Of a stretch of DNA of 64,000 nt, positions 32,516 through 44,156 are shown in pieces. The notes under the pieces were generated by a model, which ran no database searches, was not told the origin of the DNA, and saw nothing but the letters and a program-made list of their open reading frames with translations. Both the position numbers and the translations under genes were made by a program. Positions within the stretch are counted from its first letter, which is position 1. The number at the start of each line of letters is the position of its first letter. Source of the DNA: Kingdonia uniflora (taxonomy: Eukaryota > Streptophyta > Magnoliopsida > Ranunculales > Circaeasteraceae); assembly GCA_014058105.1 (NCBI GenBank), contig JACGCM010000560.1, forward strand, positions 1,302,001-1,366,000. Direction: 5' to 3'.

Positions 32516-32635
32516 ACTGAAAGACATGATGCAAAGTTTAGGGGAAAAAAAGTGTACATTGATTATTCTATATTTACATCAGGTGAACAAGGTGGAGGCC
32601 GTAGCGTATTGTATGAGACTAGTTACATTGTATTT

Positions 32636-33280
32636 AATGGATTAGGGAGAGGCTCTTCATCTTCTGTCATCAGGTAATATGAACCCTTGTCGGTCTTATC
32701 GTACACGACATAAGGTCCTTCCCAGGATTCGGCCAGTTTACCGGCATTTTGAGGCTTCAAAGACTATGAGACACATCGAAGTACAAGATCTCCAATGTTG
32801 AAACCGCGTGATCGAACTTTCTTATTGTATGACTTTTGGAGGAAGAGATGATACCGGCCGAGGTTAGCAATGGTTCGGTCTCTGGTTTCATTTAGATTTA
32901 TCTTTCTTGCTGAGTACTTCTCGAAGGGGATAACTTGTAATATCACGGATATGGTGAGCTTGAAAATATGGTTTGATTTTTCGAGAAGTGTAGACGAGGG
33001 TGAGGAGAAAATGCTCAAGTTTTGTGTATCGAGTCTCTGTAAGTGTCGGGGTTTTGCTGATAAAGTATACAGGTTTCTCAATGTTGGATTCGAGTCGAAT
33101 GAGGACAGAACTGATAGAAGTGTTGGTGACCACAAGGTATAAAGAAAGTACTTCGCCTTCGATAGGCACACTGATGATGGGTGGTTGACAGAGGTATATT
33201 TTAAGTTCGAGAAAGGCCTGTTCATAGTCGAGTATCTAATTGATCTCAGGGTTGTTTTTCTTTTTGGCCTTGTAAATGCC
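32636..33280 (-). pseudogene. RNase H 1 of E3 fused by deletion to the integrase C-terminus
   Basis: Minus strand: GEVLSLYLVVTNTSISSVL, TRYTKLEHFLLTLVYTSRK and YPLREVLSKKDK (33169-32888) are RNase H 1. In the overlapping region the reading turns into NETRDRTIANLGRYHLFLQK, FNIGDLVLR and KGSYYLMTEDEEPLPNPLN, the end of integrase. RNase H 2, the zinc finger and the catalytic core are missing, so about 2 kb was deleted near 32905. The integrase ends near 32636. Confidence 0.85.
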
Positions 33281-34144
33281 TTAATCGCATAAGAGAGAGA
33301 AGAGCCAATCACAGTGGTTTAGGGATTTCGAAATAAAGCGGTTAAGGGCCGCTATCTTACCAGCCACCTTTTGGACATCTTTTTTGGTTTGGGGGCAAGG
33401 CATGTCGATGAGGGCTCGGATATGAGTAGGGTCGATCTCGGTACCTCGTTTGCTGATGAGGTGGCCTAACAATTTGCCAGACAAAGCACCAACCTGGCAT
33501 TTGTCTATGTTAAGTTTCATGTTGTATGTTCGAAGTATCGATAAGACTTCGGTTAGGTCTTGGATGTGGGTCTGTTTTTGGAGGCTTTTGCATAACATGT
33601 CGTTGATGTAAACTTTGACCGACTTGCCAAGCAAGGGTCTAAACATGGTTGTAACAAGGCGTTGGTAAGTGACGCCCACATTTTTAAGGCTGAAGCGAAT
33701 GATGTTAAAACAGTAAAGGTCTTGTTCAGTGATAAAAGAAGTTTTAAGTTGATCCTCGGGGAGGAGGGGTACCTGATTATAACCCGAAGCCGCGTCCATT
33801 ATTAATAATCGTTCATGCCCAGCAATGGCATCCAGGATGACTAAAATAATTGGGAGGGGGAAGCTATCATTTGGTATATGTTTGTTGAGGTCTATGAATT
33901 CGACGTAAATTCTGATCTTGCCATTCTTTTTAGGAACTATAAAAATGTTGGATATCCAGTCAGTGTACTTGACTTCTCTAATTAAACCCGCGGCTATGAG
34001 CTTGTCGACCTCGAGGTATACAGCTTCTCGAAGTCGTGGGGCCAATGCACGCTTCTTCTGCTTTACTACTGTAGCATGAGGGATGAGGTCGAGGTGATGA
34101 CATGCTAAACTGGGGTCGATATTGGGCATCTCCTGAAACGTCAA
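33281..34144 (-). pseudogene. Reverse transcriptase of E3 (287-codon open frame, mutated box)
   Basis: The longest clean pol frame of the four copies: YTDWISNIFIVPKKNGKIRI, FIDLNKHIPNDSFPLP, MDAASGYNQVPLLPEDQLKT, the active-site box VYINDMLCKS, then LNIDKCQVGALSGKLLGHLI and the thumb region. In the box the first catalytic Asp is Asn (YIND for YIDD), and GLKN reads SLKN. It also starts with the Tat-type lead-in ALAPRLREAVYLEVDKLI. An open frame with a dead active site suggests that inactivation was followed by little further decay, or that it was copied in trans before insertion. Confidence 0.88.
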
Positions 34145-34399
34145 TGCGAAGATGTCTTTGTTGGCTCGAAGAAAGTCGGTGAGTTCGAGGTGCTCGGCCT
34201 CATCTAGAAAGGTACCAATGAATGTACCTCGACCAGGACCGCCGAGTTCAATATAGACAGTGGGTTTGATGGGTGAGATGGCGAGTGTCGAAGGTATAGA
34301 GATAGTGGGAGACAGTAATTATTATGGTAGTTTGACGAGTTTCTGGGTCTGATCGATCTTCGGATGCTCACATGAACAGGCGGGGCGTTGGGAGCCTTT

Positions 34400-34900
34400 T
34401 AAGTTTCACGTACTACAGGGGGGAGTAAAATGAAGGGTCTGATGGTAGGTCGAAGGTATGGCTCGCATGACATGGAGCCAGTCGCGCCCAAGGATACCGA
34501 GATATTCAGATTTCTTGTCGATGATAAGAAAACTGGCTTGAAGTGTAACTGGGCCGGTAGTAACTGGAAGGCTAATTCTACCAATGACGACTTCGGTAGC
34601 CCCGTTAAAACCTTACAGTTCGACATTGGCAGCAGTGATGAGATCGGTTTTGTTCATGGCTTGAAGGAAAAGTACATCAGCTGCACTTCCCGTATCGATA
34701 AGCATAGTGTGAAGGACGAAGTGCTCTGCCTTAATCATAATGACTAAAGGGTCAGAATGGGTAAAACGACGTGCAATGTGTCGTAGTCGATAAATGAGAT
34801 ACCCTCGGGTCGGGGATATTGACTTGATTCTGGCAGGAGGGCGGGTAGCTTCTCTTGGTAAGTGAGTTTGCAGCATTCTTCGGCACGCTTGCATTTGCTT
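34400..34900 (-). pseudogene. Aspartic protease region of E3
   Basis: Minus strand: FTHSDPLVIMIKAEHFVLH then MLIDTGSAADVLFLQAM at about 34720-34660. The catalytic DTG is intact. It is followed by a degraded stretch with GATGSMSCEPYLRPTI-like text in another frame. Protease would cut gag-pol. The equivalent E1 site has lost the DTG. Confidence 0.78.
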
Positions 34901-35043
34901 TTAAAATGACCGATGTCGATATTATTTACCTCGATGAAATGAACCTGGTAGATGTGTGCCTCAGCCGGGTCGGTAGCAGGGGTGGGTTGAGGTTTGAGGT
35001 ATGAGGTATGGCCTATCGAGGTAACTAGGGAGGTCAGCAACAT

Positions 35044-36420
35044 ACTAATGTAGACGACCCTCTTTGAGGATTATTTTGTGAGAGCGCTGCAGGGTAAAAC
35101 ATTTGTTAGTGTGGTGGCAGTTACACTTATGGTTATGGCAGTAAGGTTCACCTTGTTTCACCTGGATGGGGAAAGTGGTACGCCATATGGGGTCTGCCTA
35201 AATATGTGGCAGAAGGGTGCTGATAGGAGCAGTAAGCTTGGGTAAGACTGGCTTTGGCCATTTTTTGCAGGCTTCGGTAGTGTCTTCAGTATGGGGGCAT
35301 TTGCGGCTCTTAGTCTCCTGTGAGATAGGAGCGATCATGGGTGTAGGAGCAGAAGGTTAGCCGTGTCGAGGTTTGTTTGGAGTGGAGTTCGAAGCTTGAC
35401 CTTGGCGATTTGACTCGCGGAGGCGCTCGAGGTCAATGTATCCGTTGACTTTGGATAACATCTTCTCGAGGGTTCGGGGCATGTGGAGCACTAGGTACTC
35501 TTTGACGCGGCTGTTATCCAGCAAAGCATTAGAATAAATGAGCACCGCATTCGCACAGTCGAGATTTTTGACTTTGCACGACTCATCGAGGGACCTCTTT
35601 GTGAAGGCTATAAGGGTTTCACAGGGGTATTTGCGGAATTTGAGGAGGGCATCGACCCGGACCTCTCGATCTTTGTTGAAGGCAAATTGGGTAATGAAAG
35701 ACTAAATAATTGCTCGAAGCTTCAAATCGAGCCACTGGGAAGGTTATGATACCCTCTGAGAGGGCTGTCTGTGAGGCTGGTGGGAAAAGGTAGACACATC
35801 AGGTGGTCGGCCATCGAGTAAATGCTTAAAGTATTTTGGAATTCGAGGATGTGGGATTGAGGGTCGGTATAGCGATATTTGCTGATTTTGGGAGCGCAGA
35901 AATTGGGAGGCACCTCGATAGTGAGGAGTTTGGGGCAGAGGGGGTTGTTTAACTGACTCTACGAGTTTGGTGTAGGTCTCACACTGATTCGAATGGCAAG
36001 ATGGGTTTTCTGGTCGAATTCCTACTATGTAACATAAGTAGGATGAGGAGGGGATCTTTGAGGTTGAAGGGGAAGAGACCGAATATTCGGCGTATGCTCA
36101 ACGCTGTAGTGCCCTAGTCGTTCTCGAGCAGGACGGCGTCGAGGTTGTCTGGTAGTTCGAAGGTGGAATTAGATGAATCCTCTGTGGTGTGCATACCAAG
36201 GTGGATTGAACCGATAGGGAGGATGGGGGGGAGCACCCTCAGCTCCAAGATGGACTGGGGGTACGTCAGGATGTGGTGGGGCCCAATCAGGCGCTGGCAG
36301 AGACGCGCGACGAGGAGGGTGCTCGAGACGGTAGAAGGACGTCTTGAGGCTGAGATCGTTACAGCCCCCAAACTGCATTCTGCAGGTCGTTGAGGGCATG
36401 ATACTGTTTGTCTGCGTCAT
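35044..36420 (-). pseudogene. gag: gag of E3
   Basis: Minus strand pieces: PPNFCAPKISKYRYTDPQSH and MADHLMCLPFPTSL (35913-35722), and VLHMPRTLEKMLSKVNGYID with LERLRESNRQGQ (35480-35357). The latter matches VNGYIDLERM of E1 and VNGYVDLERM of E4. The N-terminal coil lies above 36000 and is frame-broken. 35043-34744 is a linker toward protease. Many stops. Confidence 0.75.
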
Positions 36421-36661
36421 CCAAACGGTGTTTCCATTAGGCTTTAAACTCCTGACATTATTCTCTGCATTCCTTATGTAATTGTGTTCAGTATCGCTCC
36501 TCAGCCTGAGCGAATTGTTGGGTAAGCAAGGCGAGCTGGGCGACCACTCCGTCAGTAGAGTTGCCGGTATGGGTGGTAGTAAAGCAAAGGGTGGGGGCCA
36601 TTAGAAGTGGTTAGTAGGATTGAGAAAAGGAAAGTACAAGGCAGGGGAAACTGGTAGGGTG

Positions 36662-36683
36662 GAAAAGCACAGACGACGCCAAA
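36662..36683 (-). other. Primer-binding site of E3
   Basis: Immediately inside the right LTR the minus strand reads TTTGGCGTCGTCTGTGC, the counterpart of the E2 and E4 sites. It fixes the element's direction. Confidence 0.8.
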
Positions 36684-37386
36684 TGTAGGGGCCTAACTTC
36701 GCGAGGAAGGAAGTTGACTCTTACACTACGAATATTATCCTCAACCAAAGGATTCAAGCATATAATCAGTATTAATGTGATTAATTTACTGGCAATATAC
36801 TTCCGTGGAGGCCTAGAATGGGTCACTCCACGACCTCTGATGAGGATTTTTAGGAGTACTGATTAAAGTTTAAGTAGTCAAAGTTTCGAGTACAGGGTGA
36901 TTACAGGGTATTCGAAGGTAAAATTCAAGGTCTGTGGGAGAGTTTTTCTAACCCCTCCATAATTCTCCCTCCCTCCTATTTATAGAACATAGGAAGGGAT
37001 GAGTCACCATAGGATGTCAAATTACAAGAATATCCTCTGGACAACTAACTTGTACTCAGAGTCAGTTCTGACGCCGTAACTACAGGGTTTGACCCTGTAG
37101 CCATTGTTCCTGACATTGTAGCTTGTTGGTTTTGACACTGTAGCTATTGGGTCTGATACTATAGTTATCGAGCGGCGTGCTCCGCCATTCTGTCTGGTGA
37201 GCAGGTTGTCTGATATATTTTGCTTCGACCATGTATGATCATGGTCGAAGCCAAATCATAGTCGAGTGTTTGTATAGTCTCAGAGGGATTGATTATGGGT
37301 TTATTAAGCTTTTGGTCATCAGGTAGGTTTTGATGTTGCCTTCGAGTATTCGACTAGAGCTAGAAGGCTGCGAGTAGGCTACTGCA
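36684..37386 (-). repeat. 5' LTR of E3 (right copy)
   Basis: 703 bp; on the + strand begins TGTAGGGGCC and ends CTGCA. A TATA-like 'ctataaatagg' (minus) lies at 36987-36977. It carries extra 'ctgtag'-type repeat units near 37115-37185 that the left copy lacks. CCTTG follows at 37387. Confidence 0.93.
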
Positions 37387-37391
37387 CCTTG

Positions 37392-39155
37392 AGTTCAAGC
37401 CACAATCCCTTCCAGCTCCCTAATTTGTGCTAATAGGCTAACTACATTCCCTTGAACAAAGGAAACCTTGGCATCATGTTTATTCTTCCTCGAGCGCTCC
37501 CCAGCCTTGGCATTTCTAGCACGCGAATTAGCCTGCGATAATTCGGTCTTCAATTGTGCCACCCTTTTATTCAACTCTTCTCACTGCCGTTGCACCGTCC
37601 AAAACTCCATATCTTTAGCTGGTAAGGCTGTAGACAACTGCTCAACTGGAGCTTCAGAGGTAGATAAATCATCTCAAGCTTTCTTTAGCTCGTTATCTTT
37701 CTCAACCATTTTTGTCTTCAATCGCCCTAGCTCGTTTCTAGTATTCACTAGATCAGCTCGTGTTTTCTCTTGATCATTCGCTTTACTGATCATTTGGTCC
37801 TTCAGACTCACCATATAATGATTTAGCCCTTCCTCTGATTTTGCTAGAGCCTATATACGGTATCGAGCCATGTCAGCATCCCTACTCTTTGCCATCAGCG
37901 CATCATTCTAGCCTTTGAGCTTCGTTGTATGTTCTTTTATCTCAGCGAGCTCTTTTTTCCCTTTATTGATTTTAGCATCCTTCTTTTCAATCTTCCTAGC
38001 TAGGTTGACAACAGTTTGGGTTGCCTCCACAAATTTGAAGTGTACATTTACATGTTGATCTTCTCTGTCTTCATTTGCCTTTCTCATCCTATCAAATTCC
38101 ACCATAAATTTTTGGTTACATTGGCGTACCTCATCTTCGCTCGAGCGACCTAACTCTAATTTGACCTGCACATTACAGATAAAATATATCAAGTTCGATT
38201 CAGAATACTCACTCAACACATATATCTTATTTATAACAATTTTTTTTTTTTTACATCTACTGTGTGAAACTACTTATGAGCTTAAGGTGGAAGTACAATC
38301 TCAGATGGATGTTCAATAACATATACCTCCAAGTCTAGGATACACATTTTCTATATTTTAATTTATCAATACTTTGATATTTCTTGTGCACCATTTCAGT
38401 AGCATTGACCCTAAACCGATAACAGGTTTTTGGTCTATCTCTGCACACTATTTATTACTTTGTAGCTCTATACTAATGACACATACAGGTCAAATATTTC
38501 TTACTCTATTCGAACATGCAGCTCCGCTTGCGAAGACAATAGGGATGCTGAAGCGTCTCTCTCCTTAGCGAGCTCAGTCTCTAAATCTTTTATTCTGAAG
38601 CACATGTCCTTAAGTTTCTACAACATGGTTTACAAGAGCATCTTAGCCTACAAAATTCAATCTGACTAACAATATCCCATCAATTTATAATATTCCAAAA
38701 ACCATTCATACAATTACAGAACCAACGTTCTACTCTACCTTCTTCTTTTTTCCCTCCGGAGGCTCATTGTCATCCCCTTGGCTGTATCGCACCATTTGGG
38801 GAAAGACACCATCCATCCTATCAACAACTCCAACAACAACATTTTCTGCCTCATCATCTCCCTCTTCCTCAACATAGGTGTCCGCCATAATGGCATTCAC
38901 CTCATCTTCAGAATACCCCTTTAATACAAGGTGACACCCGAGTCTATCACGCTCAATTGCCACCTCCCCCAAATTCACCCTCGCTTTCGCAGACAGATTG
39001 CTTATCTCTACCACTTGAGAAGCCTTCAGGGCTTCTAGCCGCTTCCCCTCCTTGATCAAATCAGTTTTTAATTGAGCTAAGCTCTTCTCAAGCTCGAGTT
39101 TCCCCTTCCTCGGCTCAGCTTTCTCCTCCTTGACCTCGAGGCATATCCCCTTCAC
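37392..39155 (-). pseudogene. Reverse-strand gene of E2: coiled-coil exons
   Basis: Minus strand: 39155-38730 gives KGKLELEKSLAQLKTDLIKE, NLSAKARVNLGEVAIERDRL, GYSEDEVNAIMADTYVEEEG and VVDRMDGVFPQM. 38219-37908 gives EVRQCNQKFMVEFDRMRKA (E4: DHALMCNQKFTEQFDKMKEA). 37800-37400 continues the coil and joins 26165 across E3. Donor/acceptor-like ends separate the pieces, as in E4. A long parallel coiled coil is likely. No catalytic motif. Confidence 0.78.
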
Positions 39156-39233
39156 CAGCCGAGCAGGTTACAAAATAAACAAAATCAACCTCATTGTTAG
39201 CTCGAATCGTAATACCTAAAATTCATTATATAT

Positions 39234-39840
39234 TCAAGCAAATGAGCTTACTATTTTACTTATCTCCTCCTCCCCATTTCGATTTTCCAGCCTTGCATTT
39301 TCCTCCACCTCTTTAAGCTCGTCTTCTACAACAGGTCGATCCTCTACGACATTCACCTGGAGCGTTTCAAAAGGATCAACCCTTCTCTTTTTTGCCTTTC
39401 TTGTGACCTCACCACTTCCCGTAGTTCCAGAGATCAGAGCACGCTTCAGCATCTACTTCTTGGGAAACGTTCGAGCTAGCTTGCTCGACTTGGTTGACTC
39501 CGATACCCCCACGAAGTCTACTCCAGAGGCCTTGAGCAAGTTCACTCGCCTCTCCCAATCAGTTCCCTTCTTGCTGCCATCAGCGCCCGTTATTAGCTTC
39601 GTCGATTAAGATTTTTGAACTTTATCGAATTGGCTGTTAGCACATTTCTTTCTGCTAATGCCGAGTTCTTTTAGCATAGCTTCGTACTCTGTCCCTTCCT
39701 GAGCAACTGTATCTAACAGAGACTCCTTCCTCGTCACCTTAGATTTAGGGACTATCAATAACAAACACATGACCATCAGCAGAGCAACATACAATTTCAA
39801 CATATCAATCTTATACATTATACATTATTATACTTACTTT
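39234..39840 (-). pseudogene. Reverse-strand gene of E2: basic exons
   Basis: Minus strand: SKVTRKESLLDTVAQEG and LKELGISRKKCANSQFD (39818-39606), then KRALISGTTGSGEVTRKAKK, RRVDPFETL and DELKEVEENARLENRNGEEE (39460-39234). E4 has the same in the same order (LGLSRKKR; VSGEVAQGKRRRVEPL; DDLKEVEERAK). Lys/Arg clusters look like nuclear localisation signals. Confidence 0.75.
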
Positions 39841-39959
39841 GTTTTACAGTTCTATACAGAAGTTTCATGGGTTCTTCATCATCTCTCTGAAGACAATCGC
39901 CCATCACCCATATCACATTGTCATTCCATGGTCGACCTACTGAGTTCAAGTCGAAGAAA

Positions 39960-40629
39960 CGAGGCTGAGTCGAGCTCGCAAGAAAATATGCCCCTGCAAC
40001 CCATAAAATTACAAAACATCCTAAGGAGATATCCCCCTCTCACTCTCATCCTCCTCCCACAGCTTATTCAGAAATTCACAAACATTTATTACCTCTCACA
40101 TGTTCCCGTTCAACTGAGCAGGACATGCCCTGATAATGTTCATAATCCCTTTTGCCAGATTGCTAAGGGGAAGACTCAACCCATACTCCAACTGAGATAG
40201 GTAACACAACAAACCTTATGTCAGGTCGCCATGGACGTCCCCATCAAAGTACTCCATAAAGATCGATTCGTCTAAACCCCTATCTCGTGTCTCCTTCTCC
40301 AAATCAGCCAGCAAAAAAAAGTATTCCTCTCCAGTCGTTATAATGAAACTCCTAAACTACCTACCACCATGTTCTATAAAATTCCCCCATCTTCCCTTTA
40401 CAGAAGCCTTGGCTTTACAAAACTCTTTGAATGCATCAAAGCGAGGAGGATAGTTTACCAATCTTCCAGGGAAATATGAAAATTGATCAACCCCTACTAC
40501 CTCACTACCAGACATTACAATTTTGAACTCTGCCGATCGACCAGAGGTCGACGCCTCATTAATAGGTGAAGCGTCCATATTAACTACAGATCTACAACAA
40601 AGGTTAGATCCTACACAAAAACTCCTCAC
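39960..40629 (-). pseudogene. Reverse-strand gene of E2: globular domain
   Basis: Probable start MDASPINEASTSGR at 40578, matched by E4 MGRSSVNEVSTSGR. It is followed by FSYFPGRLVNYPPRFDAFKE, FCKAKASVKGRWGNFIE, MEYFDGDVHGDLT, GLLCYLSQLEYGLSLPLSNL, AKGIMNIIRACPAQLNGNM and VINVCEFLN. A splice acceptor-like 'ttgtgtag' lies just upstream (about 40617). Stops and frame changes near 40355 and 40215. The same domain occurs in E1, E3 and E4. I do not recognise a named family. Confidence 0.75.
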
Positions 40630-40739
40630 GATCGACCTACATACAGGTCCAGGTATCTATCATTATATTTTACATATGCATCGCCCATATAAATATATCT
40701 TTCATATAGCAAACAGGTTCTTATAGATTACTATAAATA

Positions 40740-41242
40740 GTAATTTTTAGATTTGCCTAAACACAGAATATGATCTTCAAAAATACATCACAAATCCTCT
40801 ACTAACAATCTATGTCAGAATGGGAGTCTGACGCAGTTCCAAATCATTCCCTTAAAACGATGTTGTATAACAACCTTGATGACTCAGTCTCTGCAACTCT
40901 CTTATGCTTTGACTGTTGATCACTCTCAATTAATTTTTCCCAAGATTCTCTGTTATTTCTTCTCCTTCCTCTCTCATTGCTCTTCAAGTTTTTAGAAGTT
41001 AAAAAACTTTTGAATGACGAAGATAAGGAATTATTTATATTTTTTCTCTCTAACTGTTGGCAGTTATTGAGCCTCGCATGAGCCGTCCTCGATTTTGGAA
41101 CAAAGGCATCCCTTCCACTATCAATTTCAGATGTCTTGCACCTTTTTGGTAAAAATGTTTTCCCATCATTACCCTTTGCCCTATAATTTATTCTATTTTC
41201 ATCTCTATTTTTCAAATCTCCCTCTGACCTCCCCACACTCAT
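40740..41242 (-). pseudogene. Reverse-strand gene of E2: basic first exon
   Basis: 132-aa open frame MSVGRSEGDLKNRDENRINY with AFVPKSRTAHARLNNCQQLE and RKNINNS. E4 47958-48269 aligns (ALESRTVYARGNKCQRHE, RKKINSS). Arg/Lys-rich, possibly nucleic-acid binding or nuclear-targeted. It ends toward the intron that leads to the globular exon. Confidence 0.65.
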
Positions 41243-41639
41243 GATGACTCACGCTTACACGCAATCGGGTTTTTACAGCTTTTACGCAAGGGACAAAATC
41301 AAAAGCCCCCTGCTTTTTCTATTTTTGCTTCTTATACTTATAGAAGTACTGACGTTATTTCCAAAGTTCTCAAAATTTTAAAAATATTCAAAAAAAAAAT
41401 TACAACAGTCACAAACAACATTCGCAACAATAGAAGATCGATTCAAGCTTTATTTTCGTTTTATCTCTTTGCCAATTATTCAAACTCATATAATTACATA
41501 AACTCATGCCACCCCTATTTACATTCACTTTATTCACCTTACATATAATTATACCTAAAACGACCCTAATGTCCTAGGGAACCATATCCGATCAGTTGAC
41601 CTCCAATAATCCTCACATCTTCTAATTTGATCTCCTCTA
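41243..41639. other. Upstream region of the E2 main reverse-strand gene
   Basis: AT-rich, no coding recognised. It plausibly contains the promoter of the minus-strand gene. Confidence 0.35.
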
Positions 41640-41886
41640 CAGTAATCAATCTACAACATCTTTTCGAGCTGCAGGATCCACCATGATTTCTCAGAATAGC
41701 TCCTCATAGAAATGACATTCATATTCGAGTTCTCTCCTAATCCCATCTAAACCATCAAGAAGAACCTCCCTCACTGGCAGTTCACCATCGTAATCCAATA
41801 ATCCAAAAATCCGTTCCTACACTTCAGCTATCTTTATCGCCAACCGCCCCTCTACACCATAATGAATTCTTTCAGATCGAGTCCAT
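41640..41886 (-). pseudogene. Module B of E2
   Basis: Minus strand starts MVWTRSERIHYGVEGRLAIK at 41886, then ERIFGLLDYDGELPVREVLL and YECHFYEELF. E4 47211 aligns (MVQTRSQRILHTAEGRLAIK, ERILGPLGYDGELPMRVCQL). A stop follows IAEV, and a second follows ELF. A TATA-like 'aatatataaatg' lies at 41940-41929, about 45 bases before the ATG. Unknown function. Confidence 0.65.
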
Positions 41887-42390
41887 ACCATTCTTATCCT
41901 CTTCCACCTGTTTAAAACTCATCCCCCTCATTTATATATTTTTTACTGCGAATTCCCCATAGCTCGTGATATTATCTTATTATCTCACAACATAAACCTT
42001 AATATCTTGAGATGATATTTGAACATATCTCTCCCTATCGACTTCTGTCATTTTATCATATTCCATATCGAGCTTATTCTTTCTTAATCTAGTATTCTGA
42101 AATGACCTCCCTGAGATCGAATTTCCATTTTGGCACTTCTACAATTTTCTATCTCCCCTAATAACATTTTAACCCCCAGGTCGCCTTGAGATCATATATT
42201 GCACATATTTCATTTAACAAACATATTTTTAAACAGCTCGATTATTACAAGAAGTTGTACGCTCTAATCTTATACATTTCATTTTATCCTATATTAGGAA
42301 GTATTCGAATTATTTATAGCTCAATTTCTAGAGTTATTCTATTATATATCAATACAGAGTTTGGATAACAAATTGTATTCATCTCGAACA

Positions 42391-42535
42391 CAAATTATAG
42401 GTATTTTACAAATAACAAATCTTTGAGGTACTTTACAGATAACAAGTCTTTTAAGTACTCCGAAATCAGGTACTTTACAGATAACAAGTTTTTCAAGTGC
42501 TTTACAGATTGTAGGTCTTTTAAGCACTCTGAAAC
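42391..42535. repeat. Short direct repeats between modules of E2
   Basis: Four copies of 'ggtactttacagataacaag' or variants start at about 42400, 42426, 42470 and 42497. E4 has the reverse complement words 'cttgttatctgtaaa' at the same relative place (about 46725 and 46790). Probably 3' UTR of module A. Confidence 0.7.
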
Positions 42536-42889
42536 ATCAAATCCTTGAGTTCATCTTACTTTAGTGATGTTTTACTTCAATAATCCTCTAATGCAAAGCA
42601 GGCATTGGAAGTTTCCATAGGTCCTTCTTCCTTCATACCATCTTACTCTGACCAGAAACTCAGTTTGGATGAAGTCTGGGCATGAAAGAAAAATACTCAG
42701 TGCTTGAACCCACCCTTCAAATAGAAGGTCTTCTCAGCGCCAAGAAACGATGGAAGTGCATAAGCAGGTTCCCATTCTCTGTCTTCCTCCTCTACTACCA
42801 TCGCCACCTCTTCTATAACTACCACTTCCGTAGATTTGGTAGAGATGAAGAGGGCCCGGCCTTAGAATCTAGTCCTACGCATGACATCG

Positions 42890-43160
42890 GCGCAACTACC
42901 CCACATTTACACCGATCCTCGCATCTGTCTTCCTAACCATGAATTCCGCAAGGATACCAATACAAACCTAACATTGCTCGCCTGTCTAGATAACGTAGTA
43001 AAATCTTCACATATAATAAAAATCTTCCTTAGCTTCAGCCGCTTCATCTTCCGACATACCTTGATACGTTCAAGGAACGGGAATGGGAGTAGACATCTCC
43101 AAAGATTGATCCCCAAAATATTTCAACTTTAAATTTTGCATCTCAATCGCAATTTTCTCT
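42890..43160 (-). pseudogene. Module A of E2
   Basis: Minus strand pieces LKYFGDQSLEMSTPIPVP, then TYQGMSEDEAAEAKEDFYY, broken by frame changes. E4 has LKYFGDHSLEMAVHAPVTST and GEEAIKAEEDFYCKW. The TATA-like 'ttatataaatag' at 43266-43255 lies about 100 bases upstream of the probable ATG. Decayed copy of an unknown small protein. Confidence 0.6.
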
Positions 43161-43518
43161 TCAAGAACTATTCTCCGGGTCTCCACTATCGTCAATGTTT
43201 TTTGAGAATTTGGCAGCAAACAAGTGTATTTTGCCACAAACCTTAGTACATGTACTATTTATATAACCCTATATTTAATGTATATGTACGTTTTCCCAAG
43301 CGTCGTCATTAAATATAGACAAAACTCTACAAACCCTAACCAACGTGTACATCAATATTCCTATCATCATTTAATACAGAAACGTCCCCCCATAACACGC
43401 GCATTTTCCATACAATCAAATACACATCATTTTTTTCTTCATTTTCAAATATTCAAACCCGAATACCCATATATCCATATATCCATATAATCTTTCTCAA
43501 CCAAAGCCACTCATTCTT

Positions 43519-43537
43519 TCTATTATGAGGGGGCGAT
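43519..43537 (+). other. Polypurine tract of E2
   Basis: 'attatgagggggcgat' abuts the 3' LTR. E4 has 'gttatgagggggtgat' (minus strand, 45800-45785) at the equivalent place. This is the plus-strand priming site. Confidence 0.85.
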
Positions 43538-44151
43538 TGTAGGGGCTTAACCCTCGATCTTACCCAAATTAAGTTGTTTCTAGTTTGAATTGCCTTTATA
43601 TCAGACTCATGCATTATACACATGACTTCAACATATAACATTGCCACCTACTCCACGAACTGATGAAGAACGTGGGTCGAGCTCGAAAAGAAAAACCTGA
43701 ATAGGTCAAAGATACTTGTTTCTCACGAACTTAATAGTTACTCAGTCAACCGCCACTAACCACATTGTTCAGAGAACGTGCTTCAGCACGATGAAGAACT
43801 ACGGAGAAGGCCTATATAAAGAAAATGTTCTAAAAAAGACAAAGACCAGAAAAATACAAAAAAAATTACCAAGAAAACTACATTTTTCTATATTCTCAAA
43901 ATATCCAAAACTTCTTTTTCACAAGATTCAAGTATTTCTAAGTCGAGAGATCACTTGGAATAAGATATCAGCCTTAAGCAATAAAAGTTACTATTACAAA
44001 AATCCTCCAATCGAGGTCATGCTTTTTACCTATTCAGAGGTTTTCCATGCTAAATCACCTGTGTCATTTTTCTTTTAAGCTTTTATCACAAGAATATTAG
44101 TGTAAGAGCTAATTCCAAGCCATCTCGAGCTTACAAAATTAAGCTATTACC
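43538..44151 (+). repeat. 3' LTR of E2
   Basis: 614 bp, direct copy of 22739-23352. Begins TGTAGGGGC, ends TTACC (terminal CA mutated), followed by CTATC. TATA-like 'cctatataaag' near 43811. Confidence 0.95.
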
Positions 44152-44156
44152 CTATC

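Larger units (their letters stand above)
26171..37386 (-). mobile_element. Tat-type Ty3/gypsy copy E3, nested in E2
   Basis: LTRs of 661 bp (26171-26831) and 703 bp (36684-37386) are flanked by CCTTG (26166-26170 and 37387-37391). The primer-binding site abuts the right LTR, so the element runs on the minus strand. Order on the minus strand: gag (36420), protease, RT, RNase H joined to the integrase end (32636). A 195-bp tandem array follows. The reverse-strand genes here read on the plus strand (27075-31474). Protein and LTR sequences are clearly more distant from E1, E2 and E4 than those are from each other. Confidence 0.95.
22739..44151 (+). mobile_element. Tat-type Ty3/gypsy copy E2, host to nested E3
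   Basis: Two 614-bp LTRs (22739-23352 and 43538-44151) in direct orientation are flanked by CTATC (22734-22738 and 44152-44156). The final CA of the right LTR is mutated to CC. Primer-binding site, gag remnant and a deleted pol lie on the + strand. The reverse-strand gene lies at 25425-26165 and 37392-43160 and is split by E3 (26171-37386). Without E3, E2 would be about 10.2 kb. The two LTRs differ visibly throughout, so the copy is not recent. Confidence 0.95.

Noticed and set aside
36145..36420. Plus- and minus-strand open frames of about 80 codons near 36.1-36.4 kb
   Set aside because: They are overlapping shadows in the decayed gag N-terminus of E3, with no conserved equivalent in E2 or E4.
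42391..42535. CRISPR-like array
   Set aside because: Four irregular short direct repeats without uniform spacers, in a plant retrotransposon. They are UTR repeats.
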